64,000 nt of DNA from Oncomelania hupensis (GCA_036898135.1 CM072516.1:64006482-64070481), one strand, 5' to 3'. Positions 1 through 11,943 are shown, counted from the first letter of the stretch. Notes: generated by a model from the sequence alone, not told the origin. Made by a program: numbers and translations.

Positions 1-50
1 ATTGCTGTTGTTTTTTTGCGTGTCTTTTTAAAGCTGAGCGTCCTTTTGCC

Positions 51-626
51 TGCCCCCGTTGGGGTGCCGGGGGTTTCAGTATAAATAGTATCCCCACTTT
101 CTGGAAATTGAGTGCTTTAAATTCCCACTGTCGCTGTCTTTCTCATGTGTTCTTTCTCATTTCTACTCTGTTCTATCAATCTTCTATACTATCTTCTTCT
201 TCGCTAGACCAGTCACCTACCTTTTTTCTTGAAAACTCTTCCGGGACAAAACTCCTTATTTGTGTGTGAGGTCTGTTGGATCAGCTTGGGAATATTGGAC
301 GCTTTCTGCCAGGTGGTCACTAAGGCTTCCTATGATGTTATTATTTAGCAATGTAGGCATTTTATATGTATGTGTTTTGTTGATATTTTATGATGATGTT
401 TGTATTCTATTTTGTTGTTGTAAACGGGGGTTCGATAAATAAAGAGTATAGCCTCAGCGTCCCCTGCGTGGGATGTCTTTATTGTAAAGTGACTGGCTGG
501 TGGAGTGCGCTCAGTGTTACCACTAGGGTTGTTTCAGCAGATCTTTTATGCGGATCAGGGGTTGTCTGGTCCTGATTTGACTCGGAAGAGTCCGAGGGAC
601 CTAAAGCAACAATCATGTAATGTAAT
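51..626 (+). mobile_element. Family A retroposon, full-length copy 1
   Basis: A roughly 576-bp repeat also found at about 3966-4544 (minus), 20000-20560 (minus) and 38944-39519 (plus). It starts at a C/G-rich hairpin (CCCCGTTGGGG), has a TATAAATA motif at 80-87 and ends in a conserved 3' segment containing a GGTCC/GGACC stem followed by AAAGCAAC and a short repetitive tail. The 11-bp direct repeat GTCCTTTTGCC lies at 40-50 and again at 627-637, which I read as a target-site duplication. With the 5'-truncated stub at 18718, this indicates target-primed retroposition. No tRNA, 5S or 7SL head is recognisable and I do not know the family. Confidence 0.8.
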
Positions 627-637
627 GTCCTTTTGCC

Positions 638-1000
<363 letters not shown>

Positions 1001-1239
1001 GTCAACTTGTAATTTTGTTATTGTTTTTCTAACTCAACTGAGAAACTGAGAATATGAATAACACAATAGTGGCCACTTCAGTTTATGGAAGGTTAGTCAA
1101 AATATTTGTTGTTGAAAAAAAAACACGCATTCAGGTTCCATGTAGCTTCAAATTAATGTTTATGATTCCATTAAAGAGCCTGATGGCTTCGTTCAGCTCA
1201 TGAACCCCATAAAGCTGTTGGTTTTGAACCTGCGGGGGA

Positions 1240-1985
1240 TTCACACTTTTCTGCTATCCTATGCACCAACGGGAATCCCCTCAATGAAACATATTTCCGG
1301 TTTCTTTCTCCGCGTGTTTTAGTGAGTTATTTCCAAATATTCAAGAATAATAACATAAGTCACTGGCCACCAGTATCGTACGCTCACATTTTGTTTTGTT
1401 TTGCTGCAGTTTATTATCCCTTTCTATCGCCAGTGGCACGCCTAAACCCTACCTACCTAACATTATTTGTGAATTTTTGAAAAATATTCGGAAAAACATA
1501 ACGCCCAGATGCTGGCTCGAACCCACACCTGTCAGGCGCCATTGGTTTCTGGCTTGTGGACAAGGCAAGTTAGTCCCGCCTTAGCCCACTTGGCCACAAC
1601 GCTCGCCTAACATACTCAACTACTTCGTGTTTTGTGAAGGTTGCGACGGCGAAGCTATGGAAAACTACAAGAGTCTTCAGGTCCTGTTTCACTTTCTGTC
1701 GATGATCGACGCACCTCCGAAGTCGCCACAAATACAGGCCTCTACGATTGTTTTTTGCATCCTTTCACTGAGAATGTACTTCCTCCACCGTTTTTATACT
1801 TATCCCACTCGTTTTCTGGCTCTAACAATCGTCGTTTTCGGCAATTTGCCATATTTAAAAGTCACGCATCAAGCTTTGATAAAAGCAAAACAAGCCAGAC
1901 CGGAACTTGGTTTCATTCTAACCTCGTTTTTATTTATAATGGCGATACCCACGAGTTTTTATGAGAGGTGCCGGAAAGTTGTGAA
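1240..1985. mobile_element. Family B repeat, copy 1
   Basis: About 746 bp that is nearly identical to 23909-24650. The termini are imperfect inverted repeats: TTCACAC-TTTTC on the left and GAAAGTTGTGAA on the right, which reads TTCACAACTTTC on the other strand. The second copy is flanked by TA on both sides; this copy has GA on the left and TA on the right. It carries a tRNA-like segment on the minus strand. The 171-codon open frame from 1627 runs past the repeat end into a GATA microsatellite and resembles no transposase. Best guess is a non-autonomous DNA transposon that captured a SINE; class uncertain. Confidence 0.6.
1503..1608 (-). other. tRNA-like segment inside family B (SINE head)
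   Basis: Read on the minus strand, a box A-like TGGCCAAGTGG is followed about 60 bp later by a box B-like GGTTCGAGCC, resembling a Ser/Leu-type tRNA with a long variable region. The same segment is in the second family B copy (24168-24272), so it entered before that family spread. It is not an intact tRNA: the acceptor stem does not close. Confidence 0.5.
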
Positions 1986-2130
1986 TACTACCATGGCAAC
2001 GGGCGTCCGCAGGAGCAGGCAAAGCAAAATGTCTGCCACCCGATCCGGAAAGTTGAGAGTTTGCGTTTTCGGACCCCTTTTGCTTATGCGTTTCCAGATG
2101 AAAAGAAAAGTGCAGAAACTTTTAAAAGAA

Positions 2131-2360
<230 letters not shown>

Positions 2361-2364
<4 letters not shown>

Positions 2365-3575
2365 ATTCCCCCTTCCCCCCCCCCATCTTCCATCCTTGTC
2401 TGGCTAAACGGCGACCCCCTGGGGTTGGAGCCTAATTTGATATTTGCTGTTTCATCATTTGTTTGTTTAATAAAAGGACACAGGTGTTGTTTTTTTTAAA
2501 GGATAAAAAGTAATAAAATATTTGTTACAGACGACACTTTTTGTATAGGTCTTAGCAAGAGATTATTAATGGAAAGAAGACACATTTGAAATACTAATTT
2601 ATTGTGGAGCTTATGAACATTATGATAATGAGCTCAATTACTGTTCAGATCATACACGCTTGTGAATCATTATAGAAGAATGCCTTTGATGCGTTTAAAA
2701 AAAAGCAAAAAAACTGAATAGTCTCGTGCTGTCTGTTCTTTTGTGGCGACATTTATATTGGTAGGGGTTTGGGGGTGAGTAGTTAATGCAGGTTTTACGC
2801 GCATGTAGTACTCGAAACTCCCCTTTTATGTAAGAAGTGAGGTTTGTGGTGAAGAGAGAGGTGTATCAAAAGTGGTTGGAGGGATGTGAACGCTATGATG
2901 TAAGATAATCCTTTTCTATTGACACACATTTATATAGCCCTTTTCTTACTTTATCTTATTACTAGTAGTATTTTATTTCAAAGGCAAATTCCAGGTCTTT
3001 GCTTATGAAAATGTAAACTTGTTCTTTCATTATGTGTAATATGCTGATGTAACATGTATAGTAGTCAATGCTGTGGTGTGGGTATGTGTATTCTTCGATT
3101 AGCTGTGATCCTGCCCGTTGTGTGTGTGTTTGTGGGTTGGGGGTGGATGCGTGTTTGTGCGTGTGGGGGTGGTTATCGTATCTTACATGCGACAAACCGA
3201 ATTTCACTGCTTTTTTGTTTTGGTTTGGTTTGGTTTTGTGTGAATAAAGATTTCTTGATGCTGTAATAATAGAAATCTCGCCGTATTATGCGCCTGTGCT
3301 CGGTCTACACCTCTACACTGTCACGCAGGCCTACGCGCTAGCTAAACGGAAAGCACGCTTTGTTACGTCCCTAAAAGGATTTCGGGATTCCCGCCGTAAT
3401 TGTTGGCGTATTCTTAACTGGACCAACTTACTGAGGGCGGGTTGCTCATTTGCCGCCTGCAGTGATACCAAGTGCAGCCTCTATGCAGGTTTGTTGAATG
3501 ACCAACCATGCAGAAGATTTTTAATTAGTCCACATTAGGTCCACCCCTGTAATATTTATAGACGCCGGCACACGC
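2361..3575. other. Gene-free spacer
   Basis: Read on both strands. There are short GT-rich patches near 3120-3170 and isolated AATAAA motifs, but no convincing exon, RNA gene or recognised repeat. Confidence 0.5.
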
Positions 3576-3668
3576 ATACGCACGCACGCACACACACATA
3601 CACCCATTTGTACACAAATACACACACACACGTAAACACACACACAAACACACACGCACACATACACA
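3576..3668. repeat. Imperfect CA-rich microsatellite
   Basis: Interrupted CA dinucleotides with CACG and CATA variants. Confidence 0.85.
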
Positions 3669-3965
3669 CCCATACTTACGCACTCAGAAGATACACGCAC
3701 TGACGTGCACACAGCAGGGATATACATCATTAGGTGACCGAGGTAGGTTCACAAAACTGGTTAAAAGACAACTTAAAGTGGGCCCAATACGTAGATTAAA
3801 ATTGCTGAGATTAAAAAAAAAAGTCTTATTCACGCAAAAAGATGATTATTTGCTTAAATTCCTACATCTTTTTTGTCGAACATATCCGAAGTTTAAATCT
3901 AAGCGTCGTGGCCGAGCTTTCTGCTAGTGCAGTAAATGGCTTTCTCCTTTAGAATACAGACACAG

Positions 3966-4544
3966 TACACTACACTACATAATTGTTGCTTTAGGTCCAG
4001 CGGACTCTTCCGAGCCAAATCAGGACCGGACAACCCCTGATCCGCATAAAAGTTATGCTGAAACAACCCTAGTGGGAAAACTGAATGCCCTCCACCAGCC
4101 AGTCACTTTACAATAAAGACATCCCACGCAGGGGACGCTGAGGCTGCACTCTAATTTATCGAACCCCCGTCTACAAAAACAAAATAGAATACAAACATCA
4201 TTATAAATTATCAACAGAACATATACATATAAAATGCCTACATTGCTAAATAATAACATCATAGGAAGCCCTAGTGACCACCTGGCAGAAAGCGTCCAAC
4301 ATTCCCAAGCTGATCCAACAGACCTCATACACAAACAAGGAGTCTTGTCCCGGAAGAGTTTTCAAGAAAAAAGGTAGGTGACTGGTCTAGCGAAGAAGAA
4401 GATAGTATAGCAGATTGATAGAACAGAGCAGGACTGAGAAAGAGCAAATGAGAATGAGAATGAGACAGTGGGAATTTAAAGCATTAAATTTCCAGAAAGT
4501 GGGGATACTATTTATACTGAAACCCCCGGCACCCCAACGGGGGT
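3966..4544 (-). mobile_element. Family A retroposon, full-length copy 2
   Basis: Same unit as 51-626 in inverse orientation, complete to the C/G-rich 5' hairpin. The 12-bp direct repeat ATACAGACACAG occurs at 3954-3965 and 4545-4556, a clean target-site duplication. The tail next to the 3' duplication is a short GTGTA-type repeat, unlike the ATGTA tail of copy 1, so tails were probably generated anew at insertion. It contains an ATG-initiated hydrophobic frame, probably not functional. Confidence 0.85.
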
Positions 4545-4556
4545 ATACAGACACAG

Positions 4557-6067
4557 GCTAACCACAAACAAAACACAGCGGAGCGTGATCAACAAACCCC
4601 AATGTGTTTGCTGTCGATTAGCCAAAGGAAATAATGTTGTCTGAGATGATGCTCAATTACTGTATTAGAGGCTCCTCTGCTGGCGAAGCCCGTGACGCTA
4701 TCAAGGACCTCAATGACCTTTAAATGTCTATGTTTATACGTTCATCGGAATGCTTTCACATCAAGAATGTGGATGAATAAACTCTTCTATGACTATACTT
4801 ACTTTCTAGTGTAAAAGGGTGAAAAAAAATTACATCAGACACATTTTAAATGATTGACCCCTCTCAAAACGAAAATTAGGACACAGTAACGTTCAGTTTA
4901 CCTTTAAGCTTCTAAAACTGTAACAGCAATAACAACAACAAATTCCATACACATTGTAGTTGTTGAAGTAACGTCAAATCAACTTCAGAAGTAACAACCA
5001 ACTTGTTTTATTGAGGAACATAACTCCTTTCAAATTCCAAAGTGTGGAACATAATTATGTATCGTTTGTGATACTAATAGACCAAATGAGTTCATTAAGA
5101 ACACAAAGCCGGATACAATGATGTATGCCTTTAAGAGCAAAAATCAACTTTTGAAAAATGTAAGCGCTTTGTGTTCATAGAAAATCGCGACCTTTTAGTT
5201 TATGCAGTGCACGATAAAGATCTTTTATAAGAAAAACTTTTTTTTTCTTTCTTTTGAAGCTGTCTCTGTGCCGTTAGCAAAACCAATTTTCCTGTTTTTA
5301 GGTGGAATAAAGATTTGTTGACTTGACTTGCACATGAACGTCTTGAAAAGATTGAATCAAAACTGGTGAGAAATATAAGTCTGGTCTGACAAATATCATA
5401 AATAGCTTTAGCCTATTTTTAATTTTAATTTCAACTCTTTATTTTATTTTTTTTATATAGATTATTCACAAAAAAGATGGTGTCCTAAACCAATCAGCGC
5501 GTGAAACAGGGTATTGTCTGGAGATGCTGCTCGACTGTGGTGAGCAAAAAAACAACCTTATCATCATTCTCTTCAAGTCACTCATCAAACCAAATTGACG
5601 TTCATTTTCTAATTCTGCTGATGCCGTGATGATGTCCCTTTACGTCACAATGAACCTCACCATGAAAAGTCCACAATCTCGCATGACGTCGGCTATGATG
5701 GCACTTTTGAAAAAAAAAAAAAAAAAAGTCAGTCCATTCCGGTCGAGGAGTAATTTGTTTCTTCCATTTCGTTAAGCATGCACACTGCGTAATCACGGCC
5801 TGCAATTGTCCTTAAAGCTGTTCATCAGCTAACATTGGTTTACACTTCTTTCTTTACCCCAGGACTATCAATGTGGCCGCAGCCTTTACGTGCAAAAGCT
5901 TGCCACCTTTCATTTTAATGACACCTAATCATGCGCTGATGCAGATTAACGTTTAAATAAAGGGAAAACACTGCCAACTGATGAATGAATAGAACGAACT
6001 CATTAATGATTTCCAACGCTCGCTCGTCAAAAGCAATTCTCTCTTCTTTTTCTTCTCCATTTAGTAG
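4557..6067. other. Gene-free spacer
   Basis: AT-rich DNA with a poly-A run near 5710-5727. No exon, RNA gene or known repeat end seen on either strand. Confidence 0.5.
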
Positions 6068-6088
6068 TGTGTGTTTGTGTTTGTTTGT

Positions 6089-6133
<45 letters not shown>
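6068..6133. repeat. (GT)n microsatellite
   Basis: About 30 GT units with TTTG interruptions at the left. Confidence 0.95.
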
Positions 6134-6135
<2 letters not shown>

Positions 6136-6509
6136 TAATCCCAAATAATATCTGGAAATACTATGAAATAGTCGGGAAGCCCGGTCTGTCCCTCGGTCCG
6201 TTGCACACAATCTCTCAAGAACGACCGGACAGTATTGTTCAAATTTCATAGGAACATTACTGAGGTTAGTGGCCAGCCTCTTGTGCCATCGCATTTGCTC
6301 TACCACTAAGGTCAAGGTCGCTGGTGTAAATTCTTTGCTCAACATGTTTTGCGCTCAATGTCAAAATTCGATAGGCATATGTGATTTTTTAAAAAGGTTT
6401 ACGGATAATTCACATAGTGGCCAATCATTTCTTTTTCTTTAAATTTGTGTTTCTTTAGGATCAAACCGAGCAAAAATATACACTTTTGAAAATGCTGCTT
6501 TTCAGCTAC

Positions 6510-6575
6510 CCGTTTGTGTGTGTGTGTATGTGTGTGTGTGGGTGTGTGTGGGTGTGTGTGCGTGTGTATGTGTGG
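6510..6575. repeat. Imperfect GT-rich repeat
   Basis: GT dinucleotides with GTGGGT and GTAT variants. Confidence 0.85.
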
Positions 6576-6693
6576 AGATGTAGAAACGCTGTTATTGTTA
6601 CACACTGTTTATACTCTACCTACGTTCTTTTGACTTCCCCGTTATTTTGACGTCAAAACATTGTCCCGTTAGGTTTGTGTCTGTCTGTCGTGC

Positions 6694-7354
6694 CAATGGC
6701 ATCAACACGGACATGAAAGTCCAAGGCCAATTCCTCAACGCGGCGCATAGCTTCGAATAATTAGGAGCCATTGTATCAGACAATGGATCCCGACAGGAAA
6801 TCCTCTCCAGGATCGCACAAGCAACTGCTGCCCTGACAAGGTTGAAGCCCATTTGGAAAGACGGTACCATCAGTCTACACTCCTAGGTAAGTCTGCTGCG
6901 CTCCCTTGTCATCTCCATCTTCCTATACGCTTGCGAAACATGGACGCCCAAAGCAGACCTACAAGGAAGAATAGAAAACTTGGAGATGAGGTGCTACAGA
7001 AGACTTCTGGGCATTTCCTATACCCAGCACATCACCAACGACAGACCATCACACAAACCATTGGACAACACGATAACATGCTAAAGTGGTGAAGAAACTG
7101 AAACTCCGATGGTATGGCCACGTCATCAAAGCGTCAGGCTTGCAAAGACCCCCCATGAAAGGCACGGTGCAATTAGGCAGAAGAAGAAGGAGACAGGAAA
7201 AGAAGTGGGAGGACAACATTCGAGAATGGACTGGCTTGATACTGAGCGAAGCCATGAGGGTTGCTGAGGAGAGAGAAATATGGAGTACGCTGGTTAAACG
7301 ATCATCTGTTGTGCCCCAACGACTTTCGAATTACGAGATAGGATAAGATAGGCT
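6694..7354 (+). pseudogene. RTE-like LINE, 5'-truncated 3' fragment
   Basis: Matches the last about 660 bp of the reference LINE (35637-36302): the end of the reverse transcriptase domain and the C-terminal Arg/Lys-rich region including GRRRRR- and WEDNIREW-like strings. Stops and indels break the frame. It ends in a GATAGGATAAGATAGG tail, the family's pentamer 3' end. Truncation at the 5' side is typical of target-primed insertion. Confidence 0.85.
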
Positions 7355-7989
7355 AGATGTCTGTGTCAGGAAATAAATTTGAATGACCTGCCATCTTGTT
7401 ATCGTTTTTGGTCGCTGTCGTTCTTTTTACATGCATTCATTCCTCTTTGCCGGTTACAATGTAATCGTTGGTAAAAAGGGCGGACTTGATGCTTGTAGGC
7501 GAGCTTTTGAGTGAGTGAAAACCACTTCTTGATGTGTTTTAATTACCTGGACCTCTCACGGCGGCTTTGTGGCAAGCAGAACTAAGGGGATTACCACCAG
7601 ACCATACTAGATGCAGACGCCGAGGGTGTCTTTTCAAGGATATAGAAACCTTAGTACCTGAGAACGCCGTCTGCATCGCCCTCACTACCCTCAGTGACTT
7701 ACAGAAACAATGGACTTCAATTGATTTTACCATTACTTTTCATAGAATACGCGGTTTACTGCTTTCTTACTATCTAATGAGGCGTAGATCTAATTCTGAG
7801 GTCGCATAGATTCTTTGAGTTTTAGTTTTGCCTTGTTTTGCGTTTCTGTTTTATAATAAATAAACTGACTCATTCTTAGGTCTACTTTTAGGTTTTTGGT
7901 ACGACAAACAAGAGTCCATTCAGTTTTACCGAACATTTTGACGTAGTTCTTTCAAGTGCATAAAGGTGAAATCATTTGCGTTGATTTGT
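7355..7989. other. Gene-free spacer
   Basis: A short open frame at 7567-7809 has no recognisable domain and I do not call it a gene. An AATAAATAAA motif lies near 7855. Confidence 0.4.
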
Positions 7990-8620
7990 GTGCTTAACCT
8001 AGAGCTAGATCATTAATTCTGTTACGTTCTTTAAGAACCTTCCTGTTTTATGGCTATTCTTAAAAGCCTATGTCATTCAGTCTGTTTATGTTTGTGTTGT
8101 CTAGATCTAGATCATGTAGTCTGAGTAGGTATATTTAAGCCCTGTTATAATTCACTTTCTTAAAGGTCTAGATCATTCAGTCTGTAGTTTCTTAAAGACT
8201 TAGATAGTTCAGTCTGTTAATGTTCTTAAAGGCCTAGATCATTCGGTTTATGTTCTTAAAGGTCTAGATCATTCAGTCTGTATTTTCTTAAAGACTTAGA
8301 TCATTCAGTCTGCATGTTCTTAAAGGTCAAGATCATTTGGTCTGTTTATGTTCTCAAAATCTAGATCATTCAGTCGATATGCTCTTAAAGGCCTAGATCA
8401 TTGATTTTGTTTATGTTCTTAAAGGCTTAGATAATTCAGTCTGCATGTTCTTAAAGACCTAGATCGTTGATTCTTTTTGTATTCTGAAAGGGTTATATCA
8501 CTCAATATGTATTTACTGAAAGGCTTAGATAATACAGCCTGTATGTTCTTAAAGATCTAGATCATTCAGCCCTTATGTTCGTAAAGGGCATAAGTCGGTC
8601 ATTCAGTCGGTTTTTCATCT
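7990..8620 (+). repeat. Degenerate minisatellite, about 30-35 bp unit
   Basis: Around 15 diverged copies of a unit built from CTTAAAG, TAGATCATTCAG and TCTGT-like blocks, spaced about 29-38 bp apart. Individual units differ at several positions, so the array is old. Weak copies recur near 8880-8935. Confidence 0.8.
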
Positions 8621-9286
8621 TTTAGGGATTTTTATTATTATTATTTTTTTTTGGGGGGGGGGGGTGTGGAAGAAGGTGAGGGGGTGGTGAGGGGAGGGAG
8701 GCGGTACACATTTCGTTACTCTATAACAGTGACATATCAACATGTAAATTGTGTTAAATGTAATGCTATTGCAATGTAAGTGAATTGGGGAAGGAGGGAG
8801 GATACAAAGCAATATATTTTTTAACAAATCACTTTGAGGCTAAACCGCTTCAGTTGATGATCACTGGCGAAAGCTACAGGCTTAGTGTTCTTCAAAGCCT
8901 AGTGCTTTCATGTTGCTAAAGTCCTAGGTCATTGGTGTTCCAAGTTTTGAAATTCTGTTATCGTGTATGTTGTTTTAATTATGTTTTTAATGATATACAT
9001 GCATGCTTTAAATCAGTTGACCTACTGGTCGCTCTTGAGTGCAAACTGCCTACTTGCTATTTGTTGCCATATAATGTTTCTCTTTTCACTGTTTTCTTTT
9101 GGCCGCCATGTGACAAACATGGATAATGTTTTTAATGTGTCAGCTTTAACGACCTCCTGGGGCCAGAGCTGCAAAGAAACTGTCAAATTTTTAAAAAGAA
9201 TATATTCAAAGCCAAATTTGGAAACATTTTACAAAGGAACTTTTGTGAGCAGAACCCCGGCCACCCCACCAACTTCCCTCCACCCC

Positions 9287-9288
<2 letters not shown>
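8621..9288. other. Gene-free spacer with poly-T/poly-G tract
   Basis: A TTA/poly-T/poly-G stretch at about 8631-8665 is followed by unassigned DNA. No coding signal seen. Confidence 0.5.
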
Positions 9289-9350
<62 letters not shown>

Positions 9351-9352
9351 GA
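9289..9352. repeat. (CT)n microsatellite
   Basis: About 30 CT units. Confidence 0.95.
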
Positions 9353-10380
9353 CGGTTGAAACTCTTTGCTGTAAGTAAAGAAACGTGGACAGCTGAGCCC
9401 GACATGTGCCTCCAATAATTATGACGATGTGGTTTGTCGTCATCAACTGGAGCGGAAATGACGCATTGGGGCAGCGTCTTTACCCGTCACCCTGGAAACC
9501 TCAAGGAGGGTTAAGTTGTCCTGGTGTTGAATTTCAGCATTCAGGACGCGATTTTCTGGGATTAGAAACATATTTTGCTTTAACATGAAACGAGAAAAGA
9601 AGCTATTATGGCGGAAGTAACGATTTAAAGAAAGATGGCTTCTCAGCAAGCGACATCTTCAGTATGAAAGTGAGAACAGTGTGGGTCCAAGGTGGCTTGC
9701 TAAGAGTTTTGTTGGAACAGTGCTAGCGGGGTGCTAATGTGCTTTTTGGTCAAGGGTTTGTATGGTTTTGTGTGGTTTGAATACCACTGTGTGTCAAACT
9801 GACAAAAAAAAAATTAAAATTAAAGTCGTGTCACGTTTAAATATTAAACGACGACAGATGGAAATCGGATTCAATTCAACTTGAGGAATAAATTAAAAAG
9901 TAACATGATGCAAACGATATACGAGGGCCAATCTACCATGCTCTTGTTATAATGATTTCTTTTTCTGACTCATGTTTCAATATAATCATAATAATAGTGG
10001 AACTTTCTGTGAACCCATCAGATGAATCTTTTATGTTATCGTATGTGTCAGTACAGTCTGCGTGCAGTACACGTTTTTAGTGTAATTTCCCTCATCTCTG
10101 AAGGCGAGTAATTGTTCAAGAAAAATGCTCTCTTAAATGTCACAATTAGATTAAGATTTGAAGCAGTCGATCAATTCAAAGAATTTAAGGCTTATAACAT
10201 TCAGAGGTGTAGGATTGCAAACTAGGGGTGAAAGAGGCGAGATTGAGTCCGCCGCAGACATCAGCTTGTTTTTCATCGAGTTTGGGAAAGTGTGGACTGT
10301 TAATTCCATCGTCTTCTTCGTTACCTTCGTCGTCGTCGTCTTTGTCATTACCACTTTTAAATAAAAAAACAATAGTCCTC
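9353..10380. other. Gene-free spacer; small repeat near 10080-10175
   Basis: Nothing coding recognised. At 10080-10175 there is a diverged copy of a short repeat (TATTCAAGAAAAA followed by GCCCTCTT-like) also present at 13838-13960 and 15262-15440. Confidence 0.45.
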
Positions 10381-10384
10381 ACAC

Positions 10385-11150
10385 CAACCTCTCAGTCATC
10401 TGCTGGACGCCCTGCTTTCGTCTTCACTGGCAAACGAGTGTCCTAGAAAAGGTGAGTACCGGATACACAAACACACAGCAAGAATTGCGTCATATTGTAA
10501 ACTTCAGGCCTTTCAGGATACACAAACACACAGCAAGAATTGCGTCATATTGTAAACTTCAGGCCTTTCAGGATACACAAACACACACAGCAAGCATTGC
10601 GTCATATTGTAAACTTCAGGCCTTTCAGGATACACAAACACACAGCAAGAATTGCGTCATATTATAAACTTCAGGCCTATCAGGATACACAAACACACAG
10701 CAAGAATTGCGTCCTATTGTAAACCTCAGGCCTTTCAGGATACACAAACACACAGCAAGAATTGCGTCATAATTATTGTAAACTTCAGGCCTTTCAGGAT
10801 ACACAAACACACAGCAAGAATTGCGTCATAATTATTGTAAACTTCAGGCCTTTCAGGATACACAAACACACAGCAAGAATTGCGTCATATTGTAAACTTC
10901 AGGCCTTTCAGGATACACAAAACACACACAGCAAGCATTGCGTCATATTGTAAACCTCAGGCCTTTCAGGATACACAAACACACACAGCAAGCATTGCGT
11001 CATATTCTAAACCTCAGGCCTTTAAGGATATCGTTAGACGGTGTGCATCAAGCATGCATCAAGTTGGCGTCTTGGGCGGCTTGTGTGAGATCCCATTCTC
11101 GCCCAACGTCCTGAGCAGCTGTTTAAGCTAGAAAAGCCATATACAACAAC
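10385..11150 (+). mobile_element. SINE-D copy expanded by an internal minisatellite
   Basis: The left part (TGTCCTAG...GGTGAGTACCGG) matches the SINE segment at 45780-45800. The right part (GGCGTC, GGGCGGCTTG, GAGCAGCT, GCTAGAAAAG) matches the SINE 3' region seen at 45900-45985, 51760-51830 and 54890-54980. Between them sits a 10-unit tandem array. The simplest reading is one SINE whose middle was amplified. Confidence 0.6.
10461..11025 (+). repeat. 55-bp minisatellite, 10 units
   Basis: Ten tandem units beginning GGATACACAAACACACAGCA and ending CAGGCCTTTCA. Unit length is 55 bp, with variants of 57-59 bp (extra AC, or an AATTATTG insertion). Divergence between units is low. There are no non-repeat spacers, so it is not CRISPR-like. 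Confidence 0.95.
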
Positions 11151-11218
11151 AACCCGCAGTTATTTTATTGTTCAAAGTCATATTTTAATCAATTAACATA
11201 CATTTTGGACTTCGTGTG

Positions 11219-11366
11219 TCCTATCTTATCCTATCCTATCCCGCGACTCGAAAGTCGTTGGGGCAAGAAAGATGATCGTTTAACCAGCGTACTCCATCTT
11301 TCTCTGTTCTCAGCAATCCTCATGGCTTCGCTCAGTGTCAAGCCAGTCCATTCTCGAATGTTGTCC
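11219..11366 (-). pseudogene. RTE-like LINE, short 3' end (fragment 1)
   Basis: About 145 bp of the LINE 3' end in minus orientation, with the pentamer tail at the left and truncation inside the WEDNIREW-coding region. It abuts directly on the tail of the next fragment. Confidence 0.85.
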
Positions 11367-11841
11367 TATCCTATCATATCGTATCCTATCCTATCCCGTA
11401 ACTCGCAAGTCTTTGGGGCACCACAGATGATCGTTTAACCAGCGTACTCCATCTTTCTCTGGCCTCAGCAACCCTGATGGCTTCGCTCAATGTCAAGCCA
11501 GTCCGTTCTCGAATGTTGTCCTCCAACTTCTTTTTCGGTCTCCTTCTTCTTCTACCTCCTTGCACTATGCCTTGCAGGAGGGTCTTTGCAAGGCCTGATG
11601 ATCTGTTGACGTGGCCGAACCATCGGAGTTTTCGTTTTTTCACCACTTGAGCAGGTCATCATGTTGTCTAAGGCTTGTGTGATGGTCTTGCGGACTTCGT
11701 CGTTGGTGATGTCCAGGATATAGGAAATGCCCATAAGTCTTCTGTAGAACCTCATATCCATGCTTTGTATTTTTCGTTGTAGATCTACTGTGAGAGTCCA
11801 TGTTTCGCAAGGGTATAGGAAGATGGAGATAACAAGGGAGG
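11366..11841 (-). pseudogene. RTE-like LINE 3' end (fragment 2)
   Basis: Covers reference positions about 35830-36300. Its own TATCC-type tail (with CATATCGTATCC variants) touches the truncated 5' end of fragment 1, so two independent 3' ends are stacked head to tail. Confidence 0.85.
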
Positions 11842-11943
11842 CCTGATGCTCTTGTGACGTAGCCATACCATCGGAATTTTCGTTTCTTCACCAGCATTTC
11901 ATCGTGTTGTCCATTGGCTTGTGTGATGGTCTGTCGGACTTCC
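11840..11943 (-). pseudogene. RTE-like LINE fragment 3
   Basis: About 100 bp matching reference positions about 35990-36093, repeating a part already present in fragment 2. It is therefore a third copy or a local duplication. Confidence 0.75.

Noticed and set aside
80..87. TATAAATA as a host gene promoter
   Set aside because: It lies at the same internal position in family A copies and no host gene follows. It belongs to the repeat.
10461..11025. CRISPR-like array
   Set aside because: Units are directly adjacent with no unique spacers, and the setting is a eukaryotic genome.
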